Source: Paraburkholderia silviterrae | GTDB taxonomy: Bacteria > Pseudomonadota > Gammaproteobacteria > Burkholderiales > Burkholderiaceae | Assembly: GCF_004353915.1 (NCBI RefSeq) | Contig: NZ_SMRP01000001.1 | Span: forward strand, 279,593 to 343,592 | DNA length: 64,000 nucleotides | Direction of reading: 5' to 3' | Shown: in pieces, positions 8,456 to 18,391 of the stretch | How positions within the stretch are numbered: the stretch's first letter is position 1 | Layout: each line of letters opens with the position of its first letter | Position numbers and translations under genes: made by a program | Notes under the pieces: generated by a model | The model's input: only the letters and a program-made list of their open reading frames with translations | Told to the model about the DNA's origin: nothing | Database searches by the model: none

Positions 8456-8881
8456 ATGCAAAGACGCCCTTTCGCGCAGTCATTGGTGAGCACGATATCC
8501 GTTGTGCTGGCAACCATCATGCTTGCGGCATGTGGCCCGGGCGACAGCGCGTCGTCGCAAGCTGCCGCCGCGAACGCGCAAGCACGTTCCGATGATGCAG
8601 CACAAGCGCCGGATTCCTCTGCGCTACTGCCGCGCGCCTCACTGCCGCAAGCTTCGGCCTCTACGGACAACGTGGCCAACGGCATCGGCACATCGGCCCA
8701 AAACGCCGCCAGCGCCGCGGACGCCACCCGTTTCGCCAGCAACGCGGTAGAGAGCGTGCAGGCAAGTCTCGCCGCCGATAGCCAGCAAGTCGCGCCCATC
8801 ATGAGCTACGCGCCCGGCGAAGGCTCGCCGCCAACGCACACCGGCAGCGATTCCAGCAGCACCGCAACGACGAGTCAGTAA
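8456..8881 (+). CDS. Small Ala/Ser-rich lipoprotein
   Basis: A 141-residue protein with a lipoprotein signal: basic start MQRRPFAQS, a hydrophobic stretch and the lipobox LAAC with the lipidated Cys at residue 26. The mature part is low complexity, rich in Ala, Ser, Gln and Thr, and looks disordered. It ends 71 bases before the phospholipase C start on the same strand. Co-transcription, and a role in export or folding of that enzyme, are possible. It does not resemble the Pseudomonas PlcR chaperone in composition. Function unknown. Confidence 0.7.
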   Translation: MQRRPFAQSLVSTISVVLATIMLAACGPGDSASSQAAAANAQARSDDAAQAPDSSALLPRASLPQASASTDNVANGIGTSAQNAASAADATRFASNAVESVQASLAADSQQVAPIMSYAPGEGSPPTHTGSDSSSTATTSQ

Positions 8882-8952
8882 TCCGCCCTCAGTGTGCATA
8901 TGCCAGTGCGTATGCACGCTCACCCTATCGACAAGCAGAAAGGTGAACCACA

Positions 8953-11109
8953 ATGACGTCATCCAGCCGTCGCCGTTTCCTGCAGACCGTTGCCTCCTCG
9001 GGCGCCGCCGCCGCGGCGATGACCGTATTGCCCGAATCGATCCGCAACGCGCTTGCGATTCCGGCGTTCTCGCGCACCGGCTCGATCCGCGATGTCGAGC
9101 ACATCGTGGTGTTCATGCAGGAGAACCGCTCCTTCGACCACTACTTCGGCCACCTGCGCGGCGTGCGCGGCTATAACGACCGCCTGCCGATTCCGTTGCC
9201 CGGCGGCCAGCCGGTCTGGTATCAGCCGTCGAAGGAGGACGTGACGAAGCCCGTGCTGCCGTTTCACCTCGACACGCAAACCACGAGCGCGCAATGCGTG
9301 GGCGACCTCGATCACTCGTGGTACGCCACCCACTACGCGATCAACAACGGCGCATACAACCAGTGGCCGCAGTACAAGACCGACATGACGATGGGTTATT
9401 ACCTGCGCGCGGACATTCCGTTCCACTACGCGCTGGCCGATGCGTTCACCGTCTGCGACAACTACTTCTGCTCGCTGCCGGGACCGACGCACCCGAACCG
9501 CTCGTACCTGATGACAGGCATGGTCGATCCGACCGGCACGATGGGCGGCCCGCTGCTCGACAACAACGACTATGTGGACGGCGACGTGCCGCCCACATAC
9601 CAGTTGCTCTCGTGGACGACCTACCCCGAGCGCCTGCAGGCCGCCGGCATCTCCTGGCAGATCTATCAGCAGGGCACGAACGGCAGCGACCCGATGAACG
9701 GCAACTACGGCACCAACATCCTGCAGAACTTCGCCAACTTCATCAACGCGCAACCGGGCTCGGCGCTGTATCAACGTGCGCAGACCGTGCGCACGATCGC
9801 CGACCTCAAGAACGACGTGCTCGCGAACAAGCTGCCGCAAGTCTCGTGGCTGCTGCCGCCGGCGGCATTCTCTGAGCATCCGAAATACACGCCTGCGTAC
9901 GGCGCCGAATACACCTCGCAGATTCTCGATGCCCTTACTTCGAACCCCGAAGTATGGAGCAAGACCGTGCTCTTCATCATGTACGACGAGAACGACGGCT
10001 TCTTCGATCACGTCGTGCCGCCGCAGCCGGCCACCACGCCGGCGCAGGGCAAGTCGACCGTGAGCGTGGACGGTGAGATCCACAACGTCGTGAATCCGGG
10101 GCGCGGCGGCAAGTACACCGCCGACGGGCTGCCCTACGGCCTCGGGCCGCGCGTGCCGATGACGATCGTCTCGCCCTGGAGCAAGGGCGGCTTCGTATGC
10201 TCGCAGGTGTTCGACCACACCTCGGTGATCCGCTTCATCGAGGCGCGCTTCGGCGTGTACGAGCCGAATATCACGCCGTGGCGCCGCGCGGTGTGCGGCG
10301 ACCTCATGACGGCCTTCGACTTCCGCACGCCCGACGCGACCATGCCGACGCTGCCGGACACGAGCAACTACATGACGCTCGCGAACAACCAGTGCTCCGC
10401 GAACCCCGCGCCGACCGTGCCGGCCACGCCGGGCCCGATCGACCCGCAGGAGCCGGGCGTGCGCTACGCGCGTGCCTTGCCGTACGAATTGCATGTGAAC
10501 GCCCACGTCGACACGACGAAGAACGCCCTCTCGATCACGTTCGCGAACAAGGGCCGCCAGGGCGCGCACTTCTACGTGTACGGCACGAATCGCAGCGACG
10601 GCCCGTGGCGCTATACCGTGGAGGCCGGCAAGTCGCTCGACGACACGTGGGACCTGAGCGTGACCAACGGCGTCTATGCCTTCGAGGTGTACGGCCCGAA
10701 CGGCTTCGTGCGCCGCTTCTCGGGCACCATCGGCACAAGCGCGGGCACCGCTGCAGCCGCGCAGCAAGGCCATGGAGGGAAAGGCGGCACGCCGCAACCC
10801 GAAGTCGCTGCGCACTACGACGTGGCGAACGGCAACCTGTTCCTGAAGTTCACGAACATGGGCGGCGGCATCGCGCGCCTCACCGTGACGGACAACGCCT
10901 ATGGCGCACGCGAGCGCCTGCTGGTGGTGCCGGCCGGCGCGCACATCGAGGAGCCCTGGGTGCTGGCCGCGAGCCACCACTGGTACGACCTCACGGTCAC
11001 GAGCCGCGACGACACGACCTTCGCGCGCCGCTACGCGGGCCACGTCGAGAACGGCAAGCCGAGCATCAGCGATCCGGCCGCGATTGCGCCCGTCACGCAA
11101 CCGGGCTGA
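8953..11109 (+). CDS. plcN: Phospholipase C, phosphocholine-specific
   Basis: Exported phosphoesterase that hydrolyses phosphatidylcholine or sphingomyelin to a lipid and phosphocholine. The 718 residues start with a twin-arginine signal ([20 protein letters not shown]), so folded export by Tat is expected. The PF04185 catalytic domain follows to about residue 450, with [19 protein letters not shown], the [12 protein letters not shown] segment and [12 protein letters not shown]. Two C-terminal DUF756 repeats close the protein, at about residues 505-595 and 615-705. Length is normal. PlcH and PlcN types are close in sequence, so the sub-type is a judgement. Confidence 0.92.
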   Translation: MTSSSRRRFLQTVASSGAAAAAMTVLPESIRNALAIPAFSRTGSIRDVEHIVVFMQENRSFDHYFGHLRGVRGYNDRLPIPLPGGQPVWYQPSKEDVTKPVLPFHLDTQTTSAQCVGDLDHSWYATHYAINNGAYNQWPQYKTDMTMGYYLRADIPFHYALADAFTVCDNYFCSLPGPTHPNRSYLMTGMVDPTGTMGGPLLDNNDYVDGDVPPTYQLLSWTTYPERLQAAGISWQIYQQGTNGSDPMNGNYGTNILQNFANFINAQPGSALYQRAQTVRTIADLKNDVLANKLPQVSWLLPPAAFSEHPKYTPAYGAEYTSQILDALTSNPEVWSKTVLFIMYDENDGFFDHVVPPQPATTPAQGKSTVSVDGEIHNVVNPGRGGKYTADGLPYGLGPRVPMTIVSPWSKGGFVCSQVFDHTSVIRFIEARFGVYEPNITPWRRAVCGDLMTAFDFRTPDATMPTLPDTSNYMTLANNQCSANPAPTVPATPGPIDPQEPGVRYARALPYELHVNAHVDTTKNALSITFANKGRQGAHFYVYGTNRSDGPWRYTVEAGKSLDDTWDLSVTNGVYAFEVYGPNGFVRRFSGTIGTSAGTAAAAQQGHGGKGGTPQPEVAAHYDVANGNLFLKFTNMGGGIARLTVTDNAYGARERLLVVPAGAHIEEPWVLAASHHWYDLTVTSRDDTTFARRYAGHVENGKPSISDPAAIAPVTQPG

Positions 11110-11158
11110 CGTGCCGCGGCAAAGCCAGAATCGCCCCTGAATACAGGGGTCTAACCGC

Positions 11159-11190
11159 CAGGGCCTTCGATCTCCTCGAGGGCCCTGCTC
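11159..11190 (+). terminator. Candidate terminator after plcN
   Basis: A 12-bp stem with one G-T pair (11159-11170 with 11176-11187, loop TCTCC), followed by CTCATTT. The T tract is poor, so termination may be partial. Confidence 0.45.
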
Positions 11191-11330
11191 ATTTGGCGCG
11201 CCAGCAGAACCTCCTAAGCGGTGGCAGAATAGACGGCTTTCAGGCATTTTCCCGGCCACGGCGCCCCACGCGTTGCCGCGCGCGGCGCCCGCTTCCCCAC
11301 CGTTGCACCGTTGAAGAGGATCGTCCCATC

Positions 11331-12773
11331 ATGAGTTCCAGCGTGAAGCCCTATCCGGATACCCAGATTTACGTCGACGGCGCATGGCGCGCCGGCGCGA
11401 AGACGATTGCCGTGGTCGACCCCGCCACGGAGGCCGAGATCGGGCGCCTGAGCCTCGCCAGCGAGCAGGACCTCTCGGACGCCGCGGAGGCCGCCGCGCG
11501 CGCCTTCAGCGCATGGCGCAAGGTCTCGCCGCTCGAGCGCAGCAAGCTGATGCGCCGCGCCGCCGACCTCCTGCGCGAGCGCGCCGGCGAGATCGCCGCA
11601 ATCATGACGCGCGAGCAGGGCAAGCCGCTTGGCGAAGCGAAGGGCGAAACGCTCGCGGGCGCCGACGTCATCGACTGGTTCGCCGAAGAAGGCCGCCGCA
11701 CCTATGGCCGCGTGGTGCCCTCGCGCACGGACGCGGTCCGCCAGATCGTCACGCGCGAGCCGGTGGGCCCGGTCGCCTGCTTCACGCCCTGGAACTTCCC
11801 GCTCAATCAGGCCGTGCGCAAGGTATCCGCCGCGCTGGCATCGGGCTGCACCGTCGTGCTCAAGGGACCGGAAGAAACGCCCGCGAGCTGCGCAGCGCTG
11901 GTGCAGGTGTTCGTCGACGCGGGCCTGCCCCAGGGCGCGCTCAATCTCGTGTTCGGCGTGCCCTCGGAAGTGTCCTCGTATCTGATCGCGCATCCGGCCA
12001 TCCGCAAGATCTCGTTCACGGGATCGACGCCGGTAGGCAAGCTGCTGGCCTCGAAGGCCGGCGAGCACATGAAGCGCGCGACGATGGAGCTCGGCGGCCA
12101 TGCGCCCGCCATCGTGTTCGCCGATGCCGATATCCCGCGTGCCGCGAAGCTGCTCGCAGGCGCCAAGTTCCGCAACGCGGGCCAGGTGTGCATTTCGCCC
12201 ACGCGCTTCATGATCGAAGATGCCGCCTACGACGAGTTCCTCGAGCACTTCGTGGCGGCCACCAAGGCGATCAAGGTGGGCAACGGTCTCACTGAAGGCG
12301 TGCAGATGGGGCCGCTTGCGAACGACCGCCGCCTTGCCGCGATGGAGCGTCTCGTGGCCGACGCGCGTGAGCACGGCGCGAAGGTCTTGACCGGCGGCGA
12401 GCGCGTGGGCCGCGAAGGCTACTTCTTCGCCCCCACGGTGCTGACCGACGTGCCGCTCTCCGCGCGCATCATGAACGAAGAGCCGTTCGGCCCGCTGGCG
12501 CCCGTTGCGCGCTTCTCGCGCTATGAAGACGCGGTGGCCGAAGCGAACCGCCTGCCCTATGGCCTCGCCGCGTATGCCTATACGCGCTCGAGCGCGACTT
12601 CGGCGGCGCTCTCGGAAGACATCGAAACGGGCATGCTGTCCATCAACCACCACGGCCTCGCCCTGCCCGAAGTGCCGTTCGGCGGCGTGAAGGATTCGGG
12701 CTACGGCTCCGAAGGCGGCACCGAGGCGATGGAAGCGTATCTCGTGACGAAGTTCGTCACCGAGCATCGTTGA
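11331..12773 (+). CDS. gabD: NAD(P)-dependent succinate-semialdehyde dehydrogenase family enzyme
   Basis: Aldehyde dehydrogenase of 480 residues, best matching the succinate-semialdehyde dehydrogenase group, which feeds 4-aminobutyrate carbon into succinate. The catalytic residues are visible: Asn155 (TPWNFPL), Glu253 (MELGGHAP) and the nucleophile Cys287 ([12 protein letters not shown]). The cofactor loop FTGSTPVGK lies around residues 229-237. The ATG at 11331 has GAAGAGGATC upstream. No gabT or regulator sits beside it in this window, so other short aldehydes are possible substrates. Confidence 0.82.
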   Translation: MSSSVKPYPDTQIYVDGAWRAGAKTIAVVDPATEAEIGRLSLASEQDLSDAAEAAARAFSAWRKVSPLERSKLMRRAADLLRERAGEIAAIMTREQGKPLGEAKGETLAGADVIDWFAEEGRRTYGRVVPSRTDAVRQIVTREPVGPVACFTPWNFPLNQAVRKVSAALASGCTVVLKGPEETPASCAALVQVFVDAGLPQGALNLVFGVPSEVSSYLIAHPAIRKISFTGSTPVGKLLASKAGEHMKRATMELGGHAPAIVFADADIPRAAKLLAGAKFRNAGQVCISPTRFMIEDAAYDEFLEHFVAATKAIKVGNGLTEGVQMGPLANDRRLAAMERLVADAREHGAKVLTGGERVGREGYFFAPTVLTDVPLSARIMNEEPFGPLAPVARFSRYEDAVAEANRLPYGLAAYAYTRSSATSAALSEDIETGMLSINHHGLALPEVPFGGVKDSGYGSEGGTEAMEAYLVTKFVTEHR

Positions 12774-12780
12774 TTGGAAA

Positions 12781-12816
12781 ACGCGCCGCGCGTGGGGTTT
12801 TCCGCGCGCGGCGCGT
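12781..12816. terminator. GC hairpin between convergent genes
   Basis: A perfect 12-bp inverted repeat (ACGCGCCGCGCG at 12781-12792 and its complement at 12805-12816) with a 12-base loop. It sits between the ends of two convergent genes. A short T run follows on the minus strand, so it probably ends the GFA transcript and may act in both directions. Confidence 0.55.
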
Positions 12817-12828
12817 GGGTTGTACGCG

Positions 12829-13227
12829 TTACGTCTCCGGATAGCCGCGCGGATATCGCGGCAACCCATCGGCAAGTCGAATCCACGCGAGCTGCTGCGA
12901 CGTCCAGGTGTGATGCTCGGGCGGCGCCTCGTTCGGATGATCCAGTGTGCCGGTGGCCACATCGACCTCATCCGCGAACGCCGCATTGCGATAAATGAGT
13001 GGCGTGCCACAATCGGCGCAAAAACTGCGCTCCACGTGCGCGCTCGACGCATACGTCTTCGGTGCGCCTGCAACGAATCTGAACGCCGCACGAGCGACAC
13101 TCAACCAGCCGACCAGTGGCGCCCCCGATGCGCGCCGGCAATCCGCACAGTGGCACATCGTATTGCCAATCGCTTCGCCCGAGATTTCATAGCGGATCTT
13201 TCCGCATAAGCAGCCGCCAGTCATCAT
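12829..13227 (-). CDS. GFA family protein (glutathione-dependent formaldehyde-activating-like)
   Basis: A 132-residue zinc-binding protein of the Gfa/CENP-V group. The metal-binding cysteines are all visible: Cys6 and Cys8 (GGCLCGKIRY), Cys25, Cys27 and Cys30 (CHCADC), and Cys70 and Cys73 (CADCG). Length is typical. The founding member binds glutathione and was linked to formaldehyde handling, but most relatives have no proven reaction. The start at 13227 has GGAGAG upstream; the longer frame does not look coding. Confidence 0.88.
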   Translation of the reverse strand: MMTGGCLCGKIRYEISGEAIGNTMCHCADCRRASGAPLVGWLSVARAAFRFVAGAPKTYASSAHVERSFCADCGTPLIYRNAAFADEVDVATGTLDHPNEAPPEHHTWTSQQLAWIRLADGLPRYPRGYPET

Positions 13228-13474
13228 CGCACTCTCCACGTCCAGTTCCCGGCGGCTTGCAACCGCCTTACACCCATTCCATCCTTCGCACGCAAATTCG
13301 AATGGAATAGATCGCCTGCTCGTCCTGTTGACATCCACAACGGCCTCAAAGCCCTTCTACAGGACCGATCATGCCTCATCGCGCACCGATATGCCCATTG
13401 CGCCCGCGTGAACGCGTGGCGCTTTCCATTGCGCTTCCCGCTCCGCACGAACGAATGCAATTGGGGTGCGAGCC

Positions 13475-14527
13475 ATGACCCGCACCGCCATCTGCGTGCC
13501 GTGCCGGCTCGCGGCCATTGCGGCGGCGACAGCCTGCGCAGGCGCCGCCTTTGCGTGGACCGCCGGTTGGATTACGCCGGCGCGCGTGAACGCGCCGCAT
13601 ATCGTGAACACTTTCGAATCGAACTATGGCGTGCACCCCGGCTACCGGCGCAATCATGCCAAGGGGCTTTGCGTGGAAGGCACGTTCGAGAGCAACGGCA
13701 ATGGCGCGCGCGTATCGCATGCCGCCATGTTCGCGCCGGGCGACACGCCCGTTATCGGACGCTTAGCGATTCCGGGGAGCAATCCGTCCGCGCCCGACGG
13801 CAGCACGCCCGTGCGCAGCATGGCGCTGCTGTTTCAGTTGAAAGACGGCGAGCAATGGCGCACCGGCATGAACTCCACGCCCGTATTCGTCGTTCGCACC
13901 CCGAATCAGTTTTACCGGCAGCTCGTTGCGTCGAAACCCGACCCCGCGACGGGCAAGCCGAACCCCTCGAAGCTCGACGCGTTCTTCCGCGCCAATCCGG
14001 AAACCCTGCCGTTCCGTCAATGGATCAAGGCGCACCCGCCAGCTTCCAGTTTCGCGAACACGGCCTTCTACGGCATCAATGCGTTCATTGCCACCGATGC
14101 GGACGGCAACACGCACGCCGTACGCTGGCAGGTGGTGCCGCAAACGCCGTTCGAGCCCGAAACGTCTGCCCAGAAAGCCGATCCGAATTTCCTCGCCGAC
14201 GATCTCGACGCGCGGCTCGCACAAGGCCCGTTGCGCTGGCACCTCGTGCTGACGGTGGCCGCCCCCGGCGACCCCACCAACGATGCCACGCTGCAATGGC
14301 CGGACGGACGCGAGCAGATCGACGCAGGCACGCTCGTGCTGCGTCGGGCGACACCGCAACGCGAAGGCGCATGCCGCGACGTCAATTACGATCCGACCAT
14401 CCTGCCCGACGGTCTGAAGCCCTCCGACGATCCACTGCTCGCCGCACGCTCGGCCGCCTATTCGGTCTCGTTCAACCGGCGCACGCATGAAGAAGCCGCA
14501 CGCTCACAGGGAAACGCGCAACCATGA
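13475..14527 (+). CDS. Catalase-related peroxidase (SrpA-like), exported
   Basis: A 350-residue haem protein of the small, periplasmic catalase-family group. The N terminus has a hydrophobic signal or anchor (about residues 8-28, ending in AFAW). The domain then shows the shortened catalase core: RRNHAKGLCVEGTFESNGNG with the distal His, PVRSMALLFQL, and FYGINAF with the probable proximal Tyr. It overlaps the cytochrome b561 gene by ATGA, so the two are translated together. Such pairs probably take electrons from the membrane cytochrome to reduce peroxide. An upstream GTG at 13466 is an alternative start. Confidence 0.85.
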   Translation: MTRTAICVPCRLAAIAAATACAGAAFAWTAGWITPARVNAPHIVNTFESNYGVHPGYRRNHAKGLCVEGTFESNGNGARVSHAAMFAPGDTPVIGRLAIPGSNPSAPDGSTPVRSMALLFQLKDGEQWRTGMNSTPVFVVRTPNQFYRQLVASKPDPATGKPNPSKLDAFFRANPETLPFRQWIKAHPPASSFANTAFYGINAFIATDADGNTHAVRWQVVPQTPFEPETSAQKADPNFLADDLDARLAQGPLRWHLVLTVAAPGDPTNDATLQWPDGREQIDAGTLVLRRATPQREGACRDVNYDPTILPDGLKPSDDPLLAARSAAYSVSFNRRTHEEAARSQGNAQP

Positions 14528-15057
14528 AGACCCCTCGCTCGCATTTCAGTGTCCTTTCCCGGCTCTTGCACTGGTCCATGGCAGTCCTGATCGTTACCAT
14601 GCTATTCGTCGGGGTGGGCATGGTCTCGACCGTTTCGCGACTGCACAACACCTTGCTCGCCCTGCATCGCCCGCTTGGCATCGCGTTGCTCGCGCTCGTT
14701 ATCGTGCGCCTCGGCGTACGCCTTGTATCCGGCGCGCCACAACTGCCTGCCGATATGCCGGCCTTGCAGCGCATGGCGGCGCACGGCTCGCACCTCGCGC
14801 TCTATCTGCTCATGTTCGCCATGCCGTTGATCGGGTGGTCGATGCTCTCGGCCGGAGGGTACCCCATCGTGCTGGCCGGCGGCGTGCACTTGCCGGCCAT
14901 TGCACCACACAACGTCGTGCTGTACGCCTGGCTGCGCGCGGCGCACACGTGGCTAGCGATGGCGCTGTACGCAGCGATCCTGCTGCACCTCGCGGCGGCG
15001 CTCTTTCACGCGCTCATTCGCCGCGACGGCGTGTTCGCCAGCATGGCGCGCGGATAG
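14524..15057 (+). CDS. Cytochrome b561 family membrane protein
   Basis: A 177-residue integral membrane cytochrome with four hydrophobic helices. Histidines placed to bind two haems appear in SRLLHWSMA, LALHRPLGIA, the MAAHGSHLALY segment and AAHTWLAMALY/LLHLAAALFH. It starts inside the stop of the catalase-like gene (ATGA). It likely passes electrons from the quinone pool to its periplasmic partner. Family and topology are clear; the partner reaction is inferred from the overlap. Confidence 0.9.
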   Translation: MKTPRSHFSVLSRLLHWSMAVLIVTMLFVGVGMVSTVSRLHNTLLALHRPLGIALLALVIVRLGVRLVSGAPQLPADMPALQRMAAHGSHLALYLLMFAMPLIGWSMLSAGGYPIVLAGGVHLPAIAPHNVVLYAWLRAAHTWLAMALYAAILLHLAAALFHALIRRDGVFASMARG

Positions 15058-15139
15058 CGCGCCAACTCGTGACGCCACGCTCACGGCACGCGACCGCTTC
15101 GGGCGCGTGGCCGCGGGGCTATTGATTTCGTTTCCAACC

Positions 15140-15277
15140 ATGCGCTGCGGTGCCGATACGAAACCGCACTACGTGGCACTGCTCAAACGCGCGGGCGCGG
15201 CGATTTCGGCGCGCCTCGGCTATCGCGAGCCGGCGCTCAGTGCCTCGGGCGAGCCTGCCGCCGCCGAGCCCAGCTGA
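15140..15277 (+). CDS. Possible small protein, 45 residues
   Basis: A short frame beginning MRCGADTKPHYVALLKRAGA and ending in an Ala/Glu/Pro tail. Its codons have the high third-position GC seen in real genes here. No Shine-Dalgarno site precedes it, and the gap between convergent genes would not need a gene. It could be chance or a remnant. Confidence 0.25.
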   Translation: MRCGADTKPHYVALLKRAGAAISARLGYREPALSASGEPAAAEPS

Positions 15278-15310
15278 AATTCCGCCAGCGGCGAGCCGGC
15301 GCCGCCCCGC

Positions 15311-16777
15311 TCAACTCGCGGCGCTGCGCCAGCCGAGCCCCAGGCTTTTCTGAAGCGAAACAAAGTCCTTGAGCAACTGGGCCTGCCCCGAAACCACGTC
15401 TTGCTGCGCGAGGAATTCGGCGCGCTGCGTATCGAGCAGGTCGACGAGGCTCGATGCGCCGGCGCGGTAACGCTGACGCATCAACGTAGCCGAACGTTGC
15501 GCGGAATCCTGCACCTTTTGCAGCGTCACCAGATGCTCGCGCTGGTAGCCATAGCGTGAGAGCGCGCCGTTCGCGTCTTGCAGCGCTGCGAGCACCGCCT
15601 TTTCGTAGCGCGCCTCGGCTTCGTCGCGCGCCGCCTCGGCGCCATGCACTGCGCCGAGCGTACGGCCGAAGTCGAAGACGTTCCACTGCAAATACGGCAC
15701 ACCCACCCAGCTGAAATTATTTTTGCGCAGCAGGTGACCCGGGTCTGCCGCCGTGAAGCCCAGATCGCCGAACAGCGTGAGCTTGGGCAAAAAGTCGGCC
15801 ACATGCTCGCCGATCTGCGCATTGCTCGACGCGAGGCGGCGCTCGGCGGCGCGAATGTCGGGCCGCTGCGCGAGCATCGTCGCGGGGTCGCTCACCGGCA
15901 CCGATGCAGGAAGCGCTGGCAGCGCGCGCGGCGCGGCCAGTTCGGCGTCGAGCGCGCCGGGCGCCTTGCCGGTAAGCACGGCCAATTGGTCGAGCGACAT
16001 CTCCACCTGTGCCGCGAGCGGCGCGAGCGTCGAGCGCGTGGTCTCGACCTGTGTCGTCAGCCGCTCGACGTCCACCTCTGCCGCCGTTCCGCCGGCGCGC
16101 CGCTGCTCGGTCAGCGTCAGCATCTGTTGCTGCAATTCGGCCGTGCGTTGCGCAATCGCGAGGCGCTGCTGTTCATCGCGCAGATCGATATAGGCCTGGG
16201 CCACTTCGGCAGCGAGCGAGACTTGCGCATCGGCGAGATCGGCCTGCACGGCATCGGCTTCATCGCTCGCCGCCTCGACCGCTCGACGCGTGCCGCCGAA
16301 CAGATCGATCTCCCATGACGCGTCGAAGCCCGCCGTGTAGAACTGCAGCGGGCCGCGCCCCGACCCGGAACTGGCCGGCTGCTGCGAGAACGCGCTGAGA
16401 TTGGGCTCGCGCATGCGCGGCGCGGCGGCGCTGGCCGAGACCTTGGGCATCTCGGCTGCCTGTTGCTGCTGCAATTGCGCGCGCGATTCGCGCAGCCGCG
16501 CCTGAGCCGCCCGCAGATCGGGATTGTGTGCAAAGGCAGCGGCAACCAGCGCGTTCAGCTGCGGGTCGTCGAACGCCAGCCACCATTCGCTGGGCGCACG
16601 CTCGGGCGCCACGCCTTGCGCCGGCGTGCGAACGAAGGTTGCGGCGCTGGCCGCCTCGGGCGCGACCGCCGGTGCGCCGCGATAGTCGGGGCCCACGGTG
16701 CAGGCCGCGAGCGCACAGGCGGCAGCCAGCACGGTGAGCGGCGCGATTGCGGTTCGGGAAGAGCGAATTGCGGTCAT
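15311..16777 (-). CDS. Outer-membrane efflux lipoprotein (NodT/OprM-type)
   Basis: A 488-residue outer-membrane factor of a tripartite pump. The lipobox LAAC places the lipidated Cys at residue 26 and is followed by TVGPDYRGAP, the standard start of this group. Two repeated halves carry the TolC-like coiled-coil helices (for example RAAQARLRESRAQLQQQQA and ERRLASSNAQIGEH). It starts 18 bases after the emrB stop and is the last gene of the operon. It should form the outer-membrane exit duct for the adjacent EmrAB pair. Confidence 0.92.
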   Translation of the reverse strand: MTAIRSSRTAIAPLTVLAAACALAACTVGPDYRGAPAVAPEAASAATFVRTPAQGVAPERAPSEWWLAFDDPQLNALVAAAFAHNPDLRAAQARLRESRAQLQQQQAAEMPKVSASAAAPRMREPNLSAFSQQPASSGSGRGPLQFYTAGFDASWEIDLFGGTRRAVEAASDEADAVQADLADAQVSLAAEVAQAYIDLRDEQQRLAIAQRTAELQQQMLTLTEQRRAGGTAAEVDVERLTTQVETTRSTLAPLAAQVEMSLDQLAVLTGKAPGALDAELAAPRALPALPASVPVSDPATMLAQRPDIRAAERRLASSNAQIGEHVADFLPKLTLFGDLGFTAADPGHLLRKNNFSWVGVPYLQWNVFDFGRTLGAVHGAEAARDEAEARYEKAVLAALQDANGALSRYGYQREHLVTLQKVQDSAQRSATLMRQRYRAGASSLVDLLDTQRAEFLAQQDVVSGQAQLLKDFVSLQKSLGLGWRSAAS

Positions 16778-16795
16778 GAGTCAGGAGTGAGAGCG

Positions 16796-18391
16796 TCAGT
16801 GACCGGCGGACGGCGTCTGCGCGCCGGGCTGCGGTTTCTTGAGCAGGAGTGCCAGCGGCACGCATGCCGCCAGCGCGATGCCGAGCACCCAGAATGTTTC
16901 GGAGAACGTGATAACCATCGATTGCTGCTGGATCTGTGCCGCGATCTGGCCAAGCGAGCGCATCTGCGAGTAAGCCATGTCGCCCGTCTGCGCGAACCAG
17001 TTCGCCGCGCCCGCAGCTACGCGCTCCTGCCCGATCAGCGAGTTGGCGCTGAGCGACTCGCGCAGCACCGCCGTGTGGAAGGTCTCGCGGCGGTCGATGA
17101 GCGTGCCGATGATCGCGAGCCCCACCGAGCCGCCCAGATTGCGCGCCATGTTGTAAAGCCCCGCCGCGTCGCCGGAATCCTCGCGGGCGACCGCTGCCAT
17201 CGAGGCCTGATTGAGCGGCATCATCGCCAGCATCTGCGCCGCGCCGCGCACGAGTTGCGACCAGACGAAATCGTGGCCCACGCTCTGTGCCGTGAGCGAG
17301 ATGTCGAGCATGCAGCTCAATGTGAACAACAACAGTCCGCTCACCACCAACACGCGAAAGTCCACCTGGCCGAGCAGGCGCGGCAGCACCGGCATCATGA
17401 TGAATGCGGGCAGTCCCGAAAGCAGCATGATCGCGCCCGACTGCTCAGCGTTATAGCCCGCCACCAGGCTCAGGAACTGCGGCAGCAAATAGGAAATGCC
17501 GTAGAGCCCTGCCCCCACCGCGAACACGATAATGATCACACTTGCATAACGAGGATTGCGCATGAGCGAGAGGCGCAGGATCGGCTTTTTCGCCGTGAAC
17601 TGCGAAAGCGCGATGAGCGCCATGCCCGCAAGCGTCACCCACGTGAGCGCGACGATCATGTCCGACTCGAACCAGCGCTCGCGCTGCCCCTCTTCGAGCA
17701 CCACGGTGAGCGAGCTCAGACCAACGGCCAGGCCGACGATGCCGAGCCAGTCGGCCTTGAAAAAGGCCTCCCAATGCGGACGATCGGGCTTGAGGCCAAC
17801 GAGCAGCAGCGTGATGAGAGCAAGACACACTGGCAGGTTGATGAAGAAGCACCAGCTCCAACTGATGTTCTCCGCAAGCCAGCCGCCCACGACCGGGCCG
17901 AGGAGCGGGCCGAGCAGCACGATGAGTCCGAACACCGTCATGCCGATCGGCAACTGCGAGAGCGGCAGGCGCGTGCGGATGATGGTCTGGCCCGTGGGAA
18001 TCATGGCGCCGCCCGTGAAGCCCTGGCCGATGCGCCCCGCGATCATCACGCCAAGCGAGTTCGACCAGCCGCACATCATCGAAAAGCCGATGAACAGCGC
18101 GGAATTGGCGAGCAGAAAATTTCGCAGTCCGAAGACCCGTGTGAGCCACGCCGCAAGCGGGATCATCACGATCTCGGACATCAGATAGCCCGTGGAGATC
18201 CATGTGCCCTCGGTGCCGGTCGCGCCAATCTCGCCTTGAATCTGCGGCAGCGCCGAGTTCGTGATCGAGATGTCGAGCGTCGCCATCAGCGCACCCAGCG
18301 CGCCCGCCGCCACGGCGACCCAGTCGGCTGCGCTCGCGCGCTCGCCGTGCGGAGGAGCCCCGCCCGCTTGTGCGTTGGCGTGTTCAGCCAC
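16796..18391 (-). CDS. emrB: EmrB/QacA (DHA2) family drug efflux permease
   Basis: A 531-residue inner-membrane transporter with fourteen predicted helices, in the DHA2 branch of the major facilitator superfamily. Motif C-like GWRWxF is represented by WSWCFFINLPV. The first periplasmic turn contains the DISITNSALPQI segment of motif D1, and GYLMSEIVMIPLAAWLTRVFG follows within residues 67-87. It is proton-coupled and expels hydrophobic or anionic toxic compounds. The GTG start overlaps the end of emrA by 8 bases. It works with the membrane-fusion protein upstream and the outer-membrane factor downstream. Confidence 0.93.
   Translation of the reverse strand: MAEHANAQAGGAPPHGERASAADWVAVAAGALGALMATLDISITNSALPQIQGEIGATGTEGTWISTGYLMSEIVMIPLAAWLTRVFGLRNFLLANSALFIGFSMMCGWSNSLGVMIAGRIGQGFTGGAMIPTGQTIIRTRLPLSQLPIGMTVFGLIVLLGPLLGPVVGGWLAENISWSWCFFINLPVCLALITLLLVGLKPDRPHWEAFFKADWLGIVGLAVGLSSLTVVLEEGQRERWFESDMIVALTWVTLAGMALIALSQFTAKKPILRLSLMRNPRYASVIIIVFAVGAGLYGISYLLPQFLSLVAGYNAEQSGAIMLLSGLPAFIMMPVLPRLLGQVDFRVLVVSGLLLFTLSCMLDISLTAQSVGHDFVWSQLVRGAAQMLAMMPLNQASMAAVAREDSGDAAGLYNMARNLGGSVGLAIIGTLIDRRETFHTAVLRESLSANSLIGQERVAAGAANWFAQTGDMAYSQMRSLGQIAAQIQQQSMVITFSETFWVLGIALAACVPLALLLKKPQPGAQTPSAGH

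Noticed and set aside
8959..11259. 766-residue open frame antisense to phospholipase C
   Set aside because: Shadow of a GC-rich gene; composition is Arg/Ala/His-rich and matches no family.
15150..15353. 67-residue Arg-rich plus-strand frame
   Set aside because: Composition is that of an out-of-frame shadow and it runs into the outer-membrane-factor gene on the other strand.
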